IMG/VR virus record: IMGVR_UViG_3300038701_002264
Span: 1-21,108 of that record
Length of the DNA stretch: 21,108 nt
From: a virus
Strand: one strand, 5' to 3'
Below are positions 1 to 6,356 of the stretch, one piece after another. Numbering within the stretch: position 1 is the first letter of the stretch; each line of letters begins with the position of its first letter. The notes under the pieces were generated by a model. That model searched no databases and was not told where the DNA came from. It was given only the letters and a program-made list of their open reading frames with translations. Made by a program: the position numbers and the translations under genes.

Positions 1-623
1 CGCTCTGCGCCTTTGCGCTTGCCGTCTTTATCGCCAAGCACTTGTGAGCGGATGTCAGCAACAAGCTCAAGCGGCCCTAGCCCGCGTGACATGCCGTTGA
101 CTAGTATCGTACGCAACGTGCCTCGCATGTCATCAGTAAAGCCTTTCAGATCCTCAAACGCGCGCGCCCCAACGAACGCAATGCGGTTTCGGTATGGTGT
201 CGAGCGTAGGACGTAATCAATCGTACGGATGTATTGCCCGCCAGTCTGCGTTTGCAGATTGCGCAGCTCTTGGCGGACGCCGGACTCGTATCCCAACTCT
301 GCGGCTTGGCTGAAGAAGTGATTCTGCGTCGCTTCGTCCTGCCCGTCGAAAAAGATCATGCGCGTAAGCTGGCCGATCTGATCGTCAATGCGACGAAGCA
401 GCTCGGGCGACAGATCGAACTTGTACCGATACTTGGCATTGCCAGCGTAATCAATCCAGTTACTCTGGCGCTCTGTGCGGGCGTAGGGGATCGCATCTAC
501 GATCTCGCGCAAGCCCTTATAGTACCGGCGGAAACGCTTCCCCAGCTCGGCGTTAGTCCGGCGCTGCAGCGTCGTCGTGCCGGTGGGATTGAATTTGCTC
601 GGCGGCACAAGCGGCTGTGGCAT
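1..623 (-). CDS. Phage head morphogenesis protein (SPP1 gp7 / Mu F-like), C-terminal part cut by window edge
   Basis: The minus frame is open from an ATG at 623 to the window edge, about 207 codons. Its start shares one base with the portal stop (TAATG), as is usual for portal followed by minor head protein. I read it as beginning MPQPLVPPSK, with an Arg/Tyr-rich helical region next (RRYYKGLREIV, then ARTERQSNW). Further on comes a segment typical of head-morphogenesis proteins, with RNRIAFVGARAFEDLKG and VNGMSRGLGPLELVADIRSQ. In this family the protein is a minor capsid component bound to the portal, needed for head assembly or DNA ejection. The family assignment rests on gene order plus these motifs. 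The diagnostic C-terminal part lies outside the window, so the exact subfamily is uncertain. Confidence 0.75.
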   Translation of the reverse strand, partial: MPQPLVPPSKFNPTGTTTLQRRTNAELGKRFRRYYKGLREIVDAIPYARTERQSNWIDYAGNAKYRYKFDLSPELLRRIDDQIGQLTRMIFFDGQDEATQNHFFSQAAELGYESGVRQELRNLQTQTGGQYIRTIDYVLRSTPYRNRIAFVGARAFEDLKGFTDDMRGTLRTILVNGMSRGLGPLELVADIRSQVLGDKDGKRKGAE

Positions 624-1954
624 TATTCAAGCTCGCCCAAGTCGTCCATGCTGCCACCTTGCATCTCACTAAGCAGCTTGGCGTCTTCTTCGTCCATCCC
701 GGCCACTCTTGCCAGCTCGCCCATGTCCAGATTGCCACCCAGCTGGGCTGCGGCACGCGCCAGGATCTCCAGCACTTCTGACTTGTCTCGTTTTGAAGGT
801 GACTGCAAGTCAGGCCACTTGATTTCGTACTGTTCAGCGCTGCGCAAAACGCCAACATCCATAAGCTGGTTGATAAACTTACGAAGCGATGGCGTTGCAA
901 AGAACTGCCGACGGGCCTCGACTTGCTTGGCCCACTGAGATTTATCTTCGTTGCTCGCTCGCTGGCTCATCTGCTCGCCGCTAAAGATCGTTAACGGGCA
1001 GCCTATGGATGTGGCGATATCGACTTTTGCAACTTCCGCAAACGGTGACGGATCAATCAGGCTGGTATTGATCGACTTAGCTTCAGCGCCAGCTACTGAC
1101 AGCGCAGAGTCAAACGACTGGATGAAAAGCTCCCACTTCTCTTTGAATTTCTTTTGCGCTTCCTCGGGAGTGCCACCATAAAGCTGCTGGATTTGATTTA
1201 GTGCGGCAGGATCGTTGAATACGATCTGTAGCATGCCCTTGGCGTTTTTCCAGAAGCCCTCACCGCCAGCGCCGCGTATCTTTTCGTAGTCGATCAGCGC
1301 ATTGAACGCAGCCTCCATCGCGCTCGTACCGTAAATGTCGTAATAGCCAGTTGAGCCCTCAGCCCAGACAACGACGCGGCTGGCGTCAACAGTTCCGCTC
1401 CGGCCTGTGTCGTTATTCGTGCTGCCTATCTCGCGTTCATTGAGGTTGTATTTCGTCGGAGTGCCGTACTTCGGGCTAGCCTGGTCTTGGTTCCATTCGC
1501 TTGGGTCTAGCTGGGATTCGTAAAACACTTTGACAGCTTGCAGGCCGTTAAGCCCGCCGCTAACGGTGCCAACGGGCTGGCTCAGGTCGGTCGCACCGTC
1601 CGCTAACTCTAGGAACGCGCCGCCCCAGCGGCCAACAGACTGCCGACGGTCAAGCTCAGCGAACGTAGCCCACAAGTTATGGCGCTCGCACAACGTATTG
1701 AACTGGGCGCGCAACGGGTCGTTTGGGTCTTCGGGATTGATTGCAACGTCTGGAAACTGGCTCCATGTCGTATCTACACGAATGTCGATCAAGCGCCGGC
1801 CTAAACCTGAACGCTTGTACATGGTGTAATACATGAGAAACGTAACAGCGCTGGGATAGCCGTACGTGTGCCACGCGCTAGAGTGCTTAGCATCGACTGA
1901 GCCGAGCGGGAATCCGCCCATTCCGCGCCCTGTAAGCTGCTGCATGTAGTTCAT
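623..1954 (-). CDS. Phage portal protein (DUF1073-like)
   Basis: This 443-residue protein forms the dodecameric ring at one capsid vertex through which DNA is packaged and released. The early segment (SAVTFLMYYTMYKRSGLGRR, then IDIRVDTTW), a central SQLDPSEWNQDQ stretch and the late segment around IFSGEQMSQRASNEDKSQW are characteristic of the DUF1073 portal family seen in many proteobacterial siphoviruses. Length is normal for the family. The head-morphogenesis gene follows with a one-base overlap, supporting the call. The start is odd: the ATG at 1954 directly follows the T-run of a terminator hairpin and has no SD. An in-frame ATG lies at residue 4, and another at residue 12 is preceded by a GGGCGCGGA stretch. 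An in-frame stop lies just upstream, so no longer form exists. Confidence 0.88.
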   Translation of the reverse strand: MNYMQQLTGRGMGGFPLGSVDAKHSSAWHTYGYPSAVTFLMYYTMYKRSGLGRRLIDIRVDTTWSQFPDVAINPEDPNDPLRAQFNTLCERHNLWATFAELDRRQSVGRWGGAFLELADGATDLSQPVGTVSGGLNGLQAVKVFYESQLDPSEWNQDQASPKYGTPTKYNLNEREIGSTNNDTGRSGTVDASRVVVWAEGSTGYYDIYGTSAMEAAFNALIDYEKIRGAGGEGFWKNAKGMLQIVFNDPAALNQIQQLYGGTPEEAQKKFKEKWELFIQSFDSALSVAGAEAKSINTSLIDPSPFAEVAKVDIATSIGCPLTIFSGEQMSQRASNEDKSQWAKQVEARRQFFATPSLRKFINQLMDVGVLRSAEQYEIKWPDLQSPSKRDKSEVLEILARAAAQLGGNLDMGELARVAGMDEEDAKLLSEMQGGSMDDLGELE

Positions 1955-1987
1955 AAAAAAGCCCGCAAACCGTCAAAGTATGCGGGC
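1955..1987 (-). terminator. Rho-independent terminator ending the accessory operon
   Basis: On the minus strand a 7-bp perfect stem (GCCCGCA with TGCGGGC, 1961-1967 and 1981-1987) with a 13-base loop is followed by six T. It lies downstream of the 2015-2245 gene and directly before the portal ATG, so it should separate accessory-operon transcription from the head genes. Confidence 0.8.
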
Positions 1988-1988
1988 G

Positions 1989-2015
1989 ATTGTATCGCGT
2001 TGGCGCGGGTTTTGC
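1989..2015 (-). promoter_or_regulatory. Possible -10-like element for the portal/head operon
   Basis: On the minus strand a TACAAT hexamer (1989-1994) lies just upstream of the terminator; the best -35 at 17-base spacing is weak (TAGCAA). A start near 1982 would omit the 5' arm of the terminator and so escape it. The surrounding 11-mer GCGATACAATC recurs on the plus strand at 11454-11464. This is a tentative call. Confidence 0.25.
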
Positions 2016-2245
2016 TAGTTGGCTTGCTTCACCGGCACGCCCTCTGCGTCCCACTTTCGCAGAATCTCAGCAATGCAAATGTCGTCGCTCTTGTCTTGCA
2101 GTGATTCCAAAAGCTTGATTGCTGACCGGATACTCTCTTCTATCATCCTCAGGGTTTCCTCTGCTCCGCCAAAGCCACTTAGTTCTTTAATGCCATCATA
2201 TGAGGCCCCTAGATTTTTTATTGCACTCTCGATTTCAGTCTTCAT
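2015..2245 (-). CDS. Small hypothetical protein, acidic, helical
   Basis: This 76-residue protein is the last gene of the accessory operon and I do not recognise it. It starts MKTEIESAIKNLG and is rich in Glu, Asp, Ser, Ile and Leu with regular hydrophobic spacing (for example IRSAIKLLESL), suggesting a small helical, possibly dimeric protein. No signal peptide, membrane segment or metal motif is visible. Its translation start is well supported by a GGGAG..GAG purine stretch just before ATG 2245. That leader is nearly identical to the one of the neighbouring 2264-2458 gene (GGGAGYGAGATATGAA), suggesting shared ancestry of the initiation region though the proteins differ. The terminator at 1955-1987 follows. 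Confidence 0.6.
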   Translation of the reverse strand: MKTEIESAIKNLGASYDGIKELSGFGGAEETLRMIEESIRSAIKLLESLQDKSDDICIAEILRKWDAEGVPVKQAN

Positions 2246-2263
2246 ATCTCGCTCCCTTCATCT

Positions 2264-2458
2264 TCAAATAAAGTGATCCAGCACAGAATCCCTAAATCTA
2301 TCGTGAGCTTCTATTCTATCAACAAGCTCGATATCGGCACCGCCTTGAGATCGTCTTTCAATCCCTTCAACTTCGCTGAGATATATATTTACTGATCTAA
2401 TTAGGCTGGAGACAACCTCCAGATCTTGCAGTTTCAGCTCTACCTCTAATTTTTTCAT
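2264..2458 (-). CDS. Small hypothetical protein, helical
   Basis: This 64-residue protein begins MKKLEVELKLQDLEVV and I do not recognise its family. The alternation of charged and hydrophobic residues (LKLQDLEVVSSLIRSVNIYL) suggests one long amphipathic helix followed by a charged segment and a DHFI end. It lies 18 bases upstream of the next gene and is preceded by a GGGAGTGAG SD region and a tetraloop hairpin at 2475-2490. Short genes of this kind are common in phage accessory regions, where some act on host proteins, but nothing in the sequence says what this one does. Confidence 0.55.
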   Translation of the reverse strand: MKKLEVELKLQDLEVVSSLIRSVNIYLSEVEGIERRSQGGADIELVDRIEAHDRFRDSVLDHFI

Positions 2459-2474
2459 ATCTCACTCCCAGTAC

Positions 2475-2490
2475 GCGGTGTATTCACCGC
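2475..2490 (-). other. Intercistronic tetraloop hairpin
   Basis: A perfect 6-bp stem (GCGGTG/CACCGC) with a 4-base loop directly follows the stop of the metallophosphoesterase gene, and the SD of the 2264-2458 gene comes right after it. There is no T-run, so it is more likely an mRNA stability, processing or translation element than a terminator. Similar hairpins occur at 5209-5226, 5488-5503 and 9569-9582. Confidence 0.55.
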
Positions 2491-2491
2491 A

Positions 2492-3652
2492 TTAACGAAT
2501 CATTCCGATATTAACAGTATGACGCTCTACTTCGCCATACTCTGGATGCAAAACAATTGCTTTGCTGTCTTGTTTGGCACGATAGCCATTCCACGCTGCG
2601 TATGCGTCCTTTGCCGCCATGGTGCGGAAGGACTCGGCAGTGCAACCAGGGTATTCTACACGGCGGTCATGGTGTATGTGCCCAGTAAGCGCCCATCTAT
2701 GAGCCGTATTACCCCACATTTGCGGCTCATCGCATGCCATCACGCTCGGCATGTCTTTCATCTTTATAGTGTGTCCGTGATGAATGCCAAGCATGTTCTG
2801 CCCAAACTGGTGGTAGTGGACTGGCGTCGGGCTGTCCTCGATCTCTACGCGCGGCTCGTTTTCATAAATGTTGGCCAGGGCCACATTCAGGAACAACGCG
2901 CTCGTATCGTCGTGGTTGCCGGTTGCGTTGATGACTTTGACTTCACCATGGTGCGCCAAAGCCTGCGTTATCATCCGTCGCATGATTCGTACGCCAGTCT
3001 TTATCATCTTGGCGTAACGGCTGTCAACGTCCAGAGCATGACCTGATCGGGTAGTGACGCCCTCCATGTTGTCGTAGTGGAAGTAATCGCCCAAGTTTAC
3101 GATAAGCGCCCGATTGCAGCTTGGTGCGGCCTCGATTAGTCGGGCAAAACAGTCCGCGTAGGCCGCCTCGGCAATATCTAAATCCCAATCTTCTCCCGTC
3201 TCCTCGCCCCAAGAAAGCATCCCGATGTGCGGATCGCCCAGCGGGTATACCGCCAGCATGTCGGTTAGCTGCACTGCTTTGCTCTTAGAAGCCTTGACCG
3301 GCTTAACATCCTGGCACAGCACGTCGATTGCGTCGCGCATGAGTTCGTACTGGCGCTCACGATCAATGCTTGTCTTCACCCACTGTAGAGACGGCTTGCC
3401 GTCTTTGTACAGAGTGCTTGTGCCTTTAACGGCGTACCCGTCCGGTACGGCATGCTGCATGTCGTGCTCCGGCGACAGACCGCGCTTTGCCACGGCCGCG
3501 TTCAGCGCCTTGATTGATCGGGATAAGCTGGAATGGTTCTTCCCTAATGCTTCAGCGGCTTTGCGCATGCTGCCGTGTTCTTCTATTGCATTTATGTACG
3601 AAGTCTGAGCTGTAGTTGCTAGCTCTTTGTGCAAATCTGTAAAGTTATTCAT
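2492..3652 (-). CDS. HTH-metallophosphoesterase fusion protein
   Basis: This 386-residue protein combines an N-terminal helix-turn-helix (about residues 15-52: AIEEHGSMRKAAEALGKNHS, then SLSRSIKAL) with a calcineurin-like metallophosphoesterase domain (about 130-340). The phosphoesterase motifs are complete: GDPHIG (D140, H142), NLGDYFH (D189), GNHDD (N246, H247), HHGH (291-294) and GHIHHD (H325, H327). They would coordinate two metal ions to hydrolyse phosphodiesters in nucleic acid, nucleotides or a second messenger; the substrate cannot be read from sequence. Proteins of this build occur in phage genomes, and the HTH suggests DNA targeting. The start has a strong GGGGGAG SD and an ATGA overlap with the upstream 60-residue gene. 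Domain calls are firm; the biological role is inferred only. Confidence 0.85.
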   Translation of the reverse strand: MNNFTDLHKELATTAQTSYINAIEEHGSMRKAAEALGKNHSSLSRSIKALNAAVAKRGLSPEHDMQHAVPDGYAVKGTSTLYKDGKPSLQWVKTSIDRERQYELMRDAIDVLCQDVKPVKASKSKAVQLTDMLAVYPLGDPHIGMLSWGEETGEDWDLDIAEAAYADCFARLIEAAPSCNRALIVNLGDYFHYDNMEGVTTRSGHALDVDSRYAKMIKTGVRIMRRMITQALAHHGEVKVINATGNHDDTSALFLNVALANIYENEPRVEIEDSPTPVHYHQFGQNMLGIHHGHTIKMKDMPSVMACDEPQMWGNTAHRWALTGHIHHDRRVEYPGCTAESFRTMAAKDAYAAWNGYRAKQDSKAIVLHPEYGEVERHTVNIGMIR

Positions 3653-3831
3653 AACTCCCCCTTGGTCTTCTCATTATGCGTCTCCTTCGCCGATATGTTC
3701 TCAACAGTTCGCCAGTGGCATCCGTGGCGCTTAGCGATTGCCTTGGCTGTGTATTCTTTGAGCTGCTTTTGCAGCACTGTACGCTTCGCCAGGTCGGCTT
3801 TAATTCGTGCGACTGATTCTTTAGTTAGCAT
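3649..3831 (-). CDS. Small HTH-like protein upstream of the phosphoesterase
   Basis: This 60-residue, Lys-rich protein begins MLTKESVARIKADLAKRT. Its second half, KAIAKRHGCHWRTVENISAK, has the pattern of a resolvase or MarR-like helix-turn-helix (AIAKRHGCHWRTVENI). It is followed by a short charged tail. The start is supported by a GGAGG SD six bases before ATG 3831; it overlaps the Rmf-like gene by 11 bases and the phosphoesterase gene by ATGA. Proteins like this in phages are often annotated as hypothetical DNA-binding proteins. Translational coupling to an HTH-phosphoesterase suggests the two act together, but this is inference. Confidence 0.65.
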   Translation of the reverse strand: MLTKESVARIKADLAKRTVLQKQLKEYTAKAIAKRHGCHWRTVENISAKETHNEKTKGEL

Positions 3832-4141
3832 CTACAACCTCCAAAATGCTTGCTTTTGCGTAGTCTGTTGACTTGGCTGGTATGACTGCAAGGTGATCGC
3901 GCATATCCACAATGACATGCGTTTGCTTAGTCTCGCCTACCAAGAATTCAGCTTCTGCACGCGCATAGTCAATGCAAGTAAATGGCGTGCTTTCCATATC
4001 CACCTCATTCCAGCCCGCCAGCCATGCGCATCGGCGGCCCGTGTCGTTAATGGGATACGGGCAAGCGCTTTTGCTCAAACCGAGGCGGCGGGCATTTCTG
4101 CCCTCGCCGATCAGGCGATTTAGTTTCCGCTCGCTGATCAT
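3821..4141 (-). CDS. Rmf/CrpP-like domain protein with C-terminal extension
   Basis: This 106-residue protein starts at ATG 4141, chosen because it forms an ATGA overlap with the DUF3310 gene; an upstream extension to 4222 would lie wholly inside that gene. Residues 12-48 resemble ribosome modulation factor: a Gly/Arg/Ala helix (GEGRNARRLG), then CPY at 27-29, an Arg pair and WLAGW at 40-44, matching the G..A...G....CPY.....R..WL.GW signature of Rmf and the phage- or plasmid-borne CrpP group. Rmf binds 70S ribosomes and drives 100S dimer formation; some CrpP proteins were linked to ciprofloxacin resistance. Residues 55-106 are an extra domain (YARAEAEFLVGE, HVIVDMRDHLAVIPA) absent from Rmf. 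The ribosome target is inferred from the motif; the extension is unidentified. Confidence 0.75.
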   Translation of the reverse strand: MISERKLNRLIGEGRNARRLGLSKSACPYPINDTGRRCAWLAGWNEVDMESTPFTCIDYARAEAEFLVGETKQTHVIVDMRDHLAVIPAKSTDYAKASILEVVDAN

Positions 4142-4881
4142 TCGACTGACTCCAGCAAGCGCTTTAGGTACCACTCCGCTTTTTCTAGCGACTGCTTGCC
4201 TCCCTTGTGCCGGAAACGCCAAAGGTATTTCTGCACATTGCCTCGCAAGTACCCCTCGAATTCTTCTTTGCTCATGCTCGCTCTAATTGCGTCGATGCAC
4301 TCAATCTCGCCGCTGGCGTAGTGAGCTGGGCTGTTGACTTCGTCGTCGGGTAAATCGACTAACAAAAAATCACCAGATTCTACTCCATCCTTGATGAACT
4401 CCTCTTTCTCTGACTCGGATTTAAAGAAAGGCTGTTTCACTTTCTTTTCCAGCATCCCCGCAAAATGCAGCGCGCGGCGAGCTGCTGTGTATTGATCCTG
4501 GGGTACAAACAGATCAACACTGTCTTTTAAGCGCACAAGCTTGACGCCGTTCAATGTAATCTCAAAAGGATGATTCATCATTGCTGTTTCGCGCACGTCT
4601 TCCGTCAACTCACTAACAAACGGCGCACGCTCGCGGAGTTGGTCGAGGGTTAAGCATTCGATGCCTTGATCTGCGTAATAGCTCACGCTTTGAGTGTGAG
4701 TTTTCCCACCCCTTACAGCCCAACATGAGTATTCATCCCACTGGAAATCGTACCCCAAATAGCCTCCAATCCCCGGCAGGGCCTCGAACAGCTCAGCCCC
4801 ATGCGCTACTGCTCGCTCAATAATCTCTCTCGCTTCTTCTTCCGATTTTGGAACGCAGTAAAAATCTTCAATTGGTTTCAT
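4138..4881 (-). CDS. DUF3310 domain protein with long N-terminal region
   Basis: This 247-residue protein has a C-terminal DUF3310 domain (about 180-246), recognised from VNSPAHYASGEIECIDAI, then LRGNVQKYLWRFRHKGGKQS and EKAEWYLKRL. In phages the domain is usually annotated as unknown or as a nucleotide kinase by comparison with T7 gp1.7; no P-loop is visible here, so any kinase role would use a non-canonical site. The first ~170 residues are unusual for this family: an acidic helical start (SEEEAREIIERAVAHGAELF) and an aromatic stretch (YLGYDFQWDEYSCWAVRGG). They match nothing I know. Both gene ends are coupled by ATGA. A role in nucleotide metabolism is plausible but unproven. Confidence 0.75.
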   Translation of the reverse strand: MKPIEDFYCVPKSEEEAREIIERAVAHGAELFEALPGIGGYLGYDFQWDEYSCWAVRGGKTHTQSVSYYADQGIECLTLDQLRERAPFVSELTEDVRETAMMNHPFEITLNGVKLVRLKDSVDLFVPQDQYTAARRALHFAGMLEKKVKQPFFKSESEKEEFIKDGVESGDFLLVDLPDDEVNSPAHYASGEIECIDAIRASMSKEEFEGYLRGNVQKYLWRFRHKGGKQSLEKAEWYLKRLLESVE

Positions 4882-5150
4882 TGCTTGAACTCCTCGTTAA
4901 AAAACTTATCGGTTATCGCCTGACACCGGCGCGCATACTTACTGCGCATCGCCTGCAATTGCTTAGGCTCAACTTCACGATATACGCGATACCGTGTGCC
5001 GTCAACCGTAATTTCTACGCCTGTTGCTGCTGCGTTGTGGATTTTTGTTTCCCATGTATCTAAAGCATCCTGTTGCCCATGTTTCATGCCGTGTATGAAC
5101 ATGGACACAGGCAATGATAAAATACATAATAACAGTACTATGTTAAGCAT
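4878..5150 (-). CDS. Membrane-anchored small protein
   Basis: The ATG at 5150 is chosen because GGAGGG lies seven bases upstream; a TTG at 5171 would give seven more residues but swallow this SD. The 90-residue product opens with a single hydrophobic segment (MLNIVLLLCILSLPVSMFIH), suitable as an inner-membrane anchor. Next comes a short HGMKHGQQDALDTWETKIHN segment and a beta-type stretch (GVEITVDGTRYRVYREV), ending in a basic helical tail. With a non-cleaved anchor the remainder would be cytoplasmic or periplasmic depending on orientation. The end is joined by ATGA to the DUF3310 gene. I do not recognise the family; phage-encoded inner-membrane proteins of this size sometimes alter host entry or cell envelope. 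Confidence 0.65.
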   Translation of the reverse strand: MLNIVLLLCILSLPVSMFIHGMKHGQQDALDTWETKIHNAAATGVEITVDGTRYRVYREVEPKQLQAMRSKYARRCQAITDKFFNEEFKQ

Positions 5151-5244
5151 AAATAGCCCTCCAACACCCAATAAACGTCCCCGCGCACACTACGCGGCCC
5201 CGATATGTGGCGACCAACCGGTCGCCGTTGTGTTTAATCTTCAT
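5143..5244 (-). CDS. 33-residue small protein
   Basis: Minus-strand ATG 5244 opens a 33-codon frame ending in TAA at 5143, overlapping the next gene's start by eight bases. It fills an otherwise empty gap between two well-supported genes. A GAAGGG SD-like stretch lies three to eight bases upstream. The product starts MKIKHNGDRLVATYRGRVV and continues CAGTFIGCWRAIYA, with alternating hydrophobic and charged residues suggesting a beta-hairpin followed by a short helix, a pattern I associate with short conserved phage proteins. The frame also holds a perfect 7-bp stem at 5209-5226, so the DNA may work as RNA structure as well. Coding status is probable, not certain. Confidence 0.5.
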   Translation of the reverse strand: MKIKHNGDRLVATYRGRVVCAGTFIGCWRAIYA

Positions 5245-5253
5245 ACCACCCTT

Positions 5254-5475
5254 CTAATACCCACCACGGGTTTCGTTTAGATACTCTACCAGTTTTGCAT
5301 AGGCCAATGCACATACTAGCGCCCTGTCGCACCCATCCAAGCTAACAACATCCAAGTACTCTCCAGCATTTGAATGCTCCGAAATCCGAACCGTGTAGTC
5401 TGTCAGCCCGTGATAGCAGAACTCAATATTCAGCCTCGGGGTATTCTCCACTAAATCAAACAGCTTACCTTCCAT
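5254..5475 (-). CDS. Small hypothetical protein
   Basis: ATG 5475 is preceded at good spacing by AGGAGG (5480-5486); a GTG six codons upstream would place the SD inside the gene, so the shorter form is preferred. The 73-residue product begins MEGKLFDLVENTPRLNIEF and continues CYHGLTDYTVRISEHSNAGE, followed by YLDVVSLDGCDRALVCAL and AYAKLVEYLNETRGGY. This looks like a small alpha/beta fold with a C-terminal helix. I do not recognise it. It sits directly downstream of the GC-rich hairpin at 5488-5503. Confidence 0.6.
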   Translation of the reverse strand: MEGKLFDLVENTPRLNIEFCYHGLTDYTVRISEHSNAGEYLDVVSLDGCDRALVCALAYAKLVEYLNETRGGY

Positions 5476-5483
5476 AAATCCTC

Positions 5484-5519
5484 CTAAGGCCACCGCAGTG
5501 GCCGGTTGTTAATCTTCAT
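5484..5519 (-). CDS. Possible 11-residue leader peptide with hairpin
   Basis: An ATG at 5519, overlapping the TGA of the preceding gene (ATGA), opens MKINNRPLRWP and then stops in TAG just before the SD of the 5254-5475 gene. The frame contains a perfect 6-bp stem with a 4-base loop (GGCCAC/GTGGCC, 5488-5503). Ribosomes translating it could melt the hairpin and help initiation downstream. Its start matches the ATGAAGATTAA of the 33-residue gene at 5244, so it might instead be a remnant of such a gene. Low confidence. Confidence 0.25.
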   Translation of the reverse strand: MKINNRPLRWP

Positions 5520-5962
5520 ATCAGACCTTTTGATTTAAGGTACTTCCTCCGCCACTCTTGCGCGGCCTCCATTATTGAGTCTCCGGAAACTGATCCCAAG
5601 ATTAAAATTTCGTGACTTGTGATGCAGTTATTATATGAGTAAACAATCTCCTTATCACTTGTAATCGATGCGGGCTTTTCTTGCGCTGGCTTAGGAGCAC
5701 TAACAAAGACAAGCCATATGTTTTCTCCATCCTTTACCCCCATCCTCTCTCGCAACTTCTTGTTTTCTATGGCGCAGGCAAGCTCGGATGGGTATCCACC
5801 CTCAATCTCTGATATGTCCTCCGGATTAAGATCCATTTTATCTGCAAGCCATTCGATATTGTCCTCCAGCTGCTCAATGTCATCCCACTGAAGCGCGAAA
5901 TTTGGCCCGAGAAGCCAGTCTAGATTCACGATCCTGTCAACTCTTACATTTGGGTCTATCAT
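5516..5962 (-). CDS. Hypothetical acidic protein
   Basis: The start at ATG 5962 is chosen because GAGGG lies seven bases upstream (5970-5974). Longer starts at 5968, 5989 and 6010 lack suitable spacing, and the last two overlap the preceding gene. The 148-residue product begins MIDPNVRVDRIVNLDWLLG. It has an acidic helical region (DDIEQLEDNIEWLADKMDLN), a short LRERMGVKDGENIWLVFVSA strand-like part, a Pro/Ala linker (PKPAQEKPAS) and a C-terminal domain ending EAAQEWRRKYLKSKGLI. I do not recognise the family. The two-part layout, with a linker near residue 95, suggests two domains; no catalytic motif is visible. Confidence 0.6.
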   Translation of the reverse strand: MIDPNVRVDRIVNLDWLLGPNFALQWDDIEQLEDNIEWLADKMDLNPEDISEIEGGYPSELACAIENKKLRERMGVKDGENIWLVFVSAPKPAQEKPASITSDKEIVYSYNNCITSHEILILGSVSGDSIMEAAQEWRRKYLKSKGLI

Positions 5963-5978
5963 TGTCATACCCTCTTTT

Positions 5979-6356
5979 TTAGTCTTCATCCAACAAACAC
6001 CCGCGGTCAACGCCGCGAGCGAGCCAGCTGATCACCTGTTGATAATGATGCTTAAGGCGATGACTAATCTCTTGAACGTCGCCGCGTCCGTTCTCGATTG
6101 CCATGATCAGCTCCCCCGCCGCTATCCGCTCCTGCTTCATGTGATCATGCAAAATAGCCCACTCGCTTTCGTCGTGAGTGTCGAAAAACGCTGACATTAC
6201 CTCGGCGATGTCGCCGTCGTCGTCGTATGCCAAGATTGCGTATTCTTCGCAAGCGTCTGCGTGCGCCTGCTCTGAGCGCTCTTGCTCGTCGTAACGCTCC
6301 TGCGCTTCCTGCCCATCCCTGGCGGCTGCTAACTCGTGTTGTTCGTATGCGCTCAT
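5979..6356 (-). CDS. Hypothetical Glu/Ala-rich helical protein
   Basis: ATG 6356 has an AGGAGG SD and an ATGA overlap with the upstream gene; the longer reading from 6401 would overlap that gene by 49 bases. The 125-residue product begins MSAYEQHELAAARDGQEAQE and is dominated by Glu, Gln, Ala and Asp, likely a helical bundle or coiled coil (ERYDEQERSEQAHADACEEY). It then runs through an acidic DDDGDIAEV and ends LARGVDRGCLLDED. Very acidic phage proteins are sometimes DNA mimics or inhibitors of host enzymes, but nothing here proves it. No known family is recognised. Confidence 0.6.
   Translation of the reverse strand: MSAYEQHELAAARDGQEAQERYDEQERSEQAHADACEEYAILAYDDDGDIAEVMSAFFDTHDESEWAILHDHMKQERIAAGELIMAIENGRGDVQEISHRLKHHYQQVISWLARGVDRGCLLDED

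Noticed and set aside
234-938. 234-codon plus-strand frame
   Set aside because: Opposite to the portal and head-morphogenesis genes, whose motifs are clear; a shadow frame.
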